From DATFLS01 sp964413425 (GTDB taxonomy: Bacteria; Fidelibacterota; JAANXI01), in NCBI GenBank assembly GCA_964413425.1, contig CAYPST010000164.1, positions 1 through 6,675 on the forward strand: a stretch of 6,675 bases of DNA, in the 5' to 3' direction. The position numbers and the translations under genes are program-made. The number at the start of each line of letters is the position of its first letter. The stretch's first letter is position 1. This document shows, one piece after another, positions 5,580 through 6,675 of the stretch. A model generated the notes under the pieces. That model ran no database searches. It saw only the letters and a program-made list of their open reading frames with translations, and was not told where the DNA came from.

Positions 5580-6128
5580 TCATTCAATGAACATATCGGT
5601 TCGATACAGATCAATATTTATACAGAGTCCGAGAGCGCACAGCACCCGGACTCCCTCATCCCCGGGAAACGATTTGGTGAACATTTGCCGGACATACTCA
5701 TGTCCTTCCGGGTTATGAACTCGTATGCTCTTTGACGGTTCATCCAGTACCACGGTTTCATTGCAAATGAACTTTGCGCGGATAGCACCCAGTGAAATTT
5801 CCAATCCGTACTTTTCCGCAAAGACTTTAAGCAGCTCCAGCGGGGTGAGTGACTCTACAGCGGGATGAATATCAGGCGCAATTTTCCAGCCCATATGGAT
5901 GTGCAAGGTGGTTCCTTCCATCTGGCCATATGCCAGAATATGATAGGAATCCGGCTGTTGCGGAATATATTTTCGGTAAAAACGCAGTGCCAGGTCGTCT
6001 GTAATTACCTGCTGCTCACTACCCGGGGCGTGGACAGTATCGAGAATATCAGATCCCGGGATGCGCAGTTTGTCATATAATTCCTGCCGGAATTCGTCAG
6101 GGAAATGAATGTGTGAAGGGGTATCCAC
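5580..6128 (-). CDS. Hypothetical soluble protein, family not recognised
   Basis: This is a 182-residue protein with no signal peptide and no membrane segment. The N-terminal third is acidic and loop-rich (PGSDILDTVHAPGSEQQVITDD). A mixed hydrophobic-polar pattern follows (HILAYGQMEGTTLHIHMGWKI), then a predicted helix LTPLELLKVFAEKYGLEI, a short strand-rich part with KFICNETVVLD, and a C-terminal VRVLCALGLCINIDLY segment. His-X-His (LHIHMGW) and two Cys near the end (LCALGLC) are visible, but no metal site can be claimed. The GTG start at 6126-6128 is the only reasonable one: an in-frame TAA lies three codons upstream and the next Met is about 70 residues in. No ribosome binding site precedes it. 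Codon use and length support a real gene; the 5' end could be truncated or weakly initiated. It is separated from its neighbours by 67 and about 160 bases. Confidence 0.7.
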   Translation of the reverse strand: MDTPSHIHFPDEFRQELYDKLRIPGSDILDTVHAPGSEQQVITDDLALRFYRKYIPQQPDSYHILAYGQMEGTTLHIHMGWKIAPDIHPAVESLTPLELLKVFAEKYGLEISLGAIRAKFICNETVVLDEPSKSIRVHNPEGHEYVRQMFTKSFPGDEGVRVLCALGLCINIDLYRTDMFIE

Positions 6129-6162
6129 CGAAGAAGATTAATTTAACGCTTTTTGATGCTTG

Positions 6163-6170
6163 CAAAAGTA
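6163..6170 (-). promoter_or_regulatory. Possible -7 element TAnnTTTG before the 182-residue gene
   Basis: The minus strand reads TACTTTTG, an exact match to the Bacteroidota primary-sigma -7 pattern TAnnTTTG. A start of transcription about 7 bases later would leave a leader of 30-odd bases before the GTG at 6128. The matching -33 TTTG-type element is not clear. This is one short match and may be chance. Confidence 0.2.
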
Positions 6171-6195
6171 TTACCGCGAATTCAGGGTCACAGAG

Positions 6196-6417
6196 TTATA
6201 CCCGGGATCCCTTTTTATTCTGGTATACAAACCAGATCAGGGCCGGCAGCGTTAACACGAACAGTACCGGAATTGCAATGAAGAACAGCGGTCCCAGAAA
6301 GGGCAACCCGATCAGCAACAGGGATGCGGCAATCACCAGGATGAAAGCCCAGGCTCCCCTGTTTCTGCGGACAGGCTCGCTTTTCGGATACTGCTTCGCT
6401 CTATTTTGTTCGGCCAT
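6196..6417 (-). CDS. Small two-helix membrane protein, hypothetical
   Basis: The protein has 73 residues. A basic, hydrophilic start (MAEQNRAKQYPKSEPVRRNRG, about 21 residues) is followed by a hydrophobic stretch over about residues 22-64. A Gly-Pro break near GLPFLGPLF splits that stretch into two helices, and it ends in NKKGSRV. Positive charges at both ends suggest that both termini face the cytoplasm. The ATG at 6417 is chosen because AAGGAGGGAAGA precedes it, a near-perfect ribosome binding site; the open frame upstream runs through the intergenic repeat at 6444-6586 and is not coding. I do not recognise a family. A repeat copy lies 26 bases upstream of the start, so the repeat may contribute to its promoter or leader. 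Confidence 0.75.
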   Translation of the reverse strand: MAEQNRAKQYPKSEPVRRNRGAWAFILVIAASLLLIGLPFLGPLFFIAIPVLFVLTLPALIWFVYQNKKGSRV

Positions 6418-6443
6418 TCTTCCCTCCTTGCGTGGCTTCAATC

Positions 6444-6586
6444 GGTCTGAGTTCAAATAGCACACCCCAGCGGGATCCCTATGGGACAGATTGACACAGA
6501 AAAAACAGATGCCCACGGATTCCCATCCCTTCCCCGCATCAAACGTATATAAGTACATAAGTATATACAAGGGAACCCTATGGGAT
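6444..6586 (-). repeat. Dispersed intergenic repeat, copy C (most complete)
   Basis: Read on the minus strand it begins with a half module at 6586-6571 (CCC-ATA-GGG, then TTCCC). An AT-rich GTATATAC/GTAC spacer follows, then GGATGGGAATCCGTGGGCATC, TTTTCTGTGTCAATCTGT, the full double mini-hairpin module (6486-6464), GTGCTATTT, and GAAC-TCAGACC. The run 6455-6491 is identical over 37 bases to copy B. The final TCTGA/TCAGACC end matches copy D. No gene is visible between 6418 and 6675 apart from this repeat. Confidence 0.75.
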
Positions 6587-6675
6587 AGGTATAAAAGGAT
6601 GCACCATCAAAAGATAATCCGACTATTAAATTGCCTCAGTTTTTGTGATTGCGCTGCCCATCGGCGCCCAGTCGA

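Noticed and set aside
6418..6570. N-terminal extension of the 73-residue membrane protein to an ATG at 6570
   Set aside because: The extra residues are encoded by intergenic repeat sequence, also found next to other genes. The internal ATG has an excellent ribosome binding site.
1..6675. CRISPR arrays, tRNA or rRNA genes, transposase genes
   Set aside because: No regularly spaced repeats, no cloverleaf with a T-arm, no rRNA signature and no transposase frame were seen. The dispersed repeats are irregular in spacing and orientation.

Overview
The window is bacterial DNA of roughly balanced GC content with every supported gene on the minus strand. From right to left (the direction of transcription) these are: a 73-residue two-helix membrane protein, an unrecognised 182-residue soluble protein, peptidase E overlapping a 74-residue two-helix membrane protein, a 5'-truncated pirin, a DoxX-like four-helix membrane protein, and a full-length bacterial OPT-family transporter. 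Several starts have strong AAGGAGG-type ribosome binding sites (DoxX-like, the 73- and 74-residue proteins, OPT), which argues against classical Bacteroidia, where such sites are usually weak. The gene set and the intergenic repeat style would fit a member of the wider FCB group or a similar environmental lineage, but I cannot name a taxon.

Layout: 1-478 is gene-free and holds two divergently oriented copies of a dispersed intergenic repeat. 479-2425 is the OPT transporter, with a plausible sigma70-type promoter about 75-100 bases upstream. 2426-3320 is a 900-base gene-free stretch containing a GC-rich block with strong hairpins (2590-2632, 2762-2782), a textbook minus-strand intrinsic terminator (2923-2954), a nested set of helices just upstream of that terminator that looks like a structured RNA (2965-3173), and another repeat copy that runs up to the DoxX-like stop codon. 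3321-3683 is the DoxX-like gene, with a promoter-like box and a perfect 12-base palindrome upstream. 3777-4262 is the pirin remnant. 4263-4461 holds a GC-rich hairpin and a short heptamer array. 4462-5417 is the pepE / small membrane protein pair, 5580-6128 the unrecognised gene, 6196-6417 the 73-residue membrane protein, and 6418-6675 another repeat copy in front of that gene.

Functionally, peptide metabolism is represented twice (OPT uptake, and PepE hydrolysis of Asp-X dipeptides), although the two genes are separate transcription units. DoxX-like proteins and pirins are often found near redox or stress genes, but the pirin here has lost the part carrying two of its four metal ligands.

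The parts that known genes do not explain are intergenic. One is a modular repeat family with an embedded double mini-hairpin whose arms change in a compensatory way between copies. The other is the candidate structured RNA with its own terminator. Both are worth a genome-wide search.
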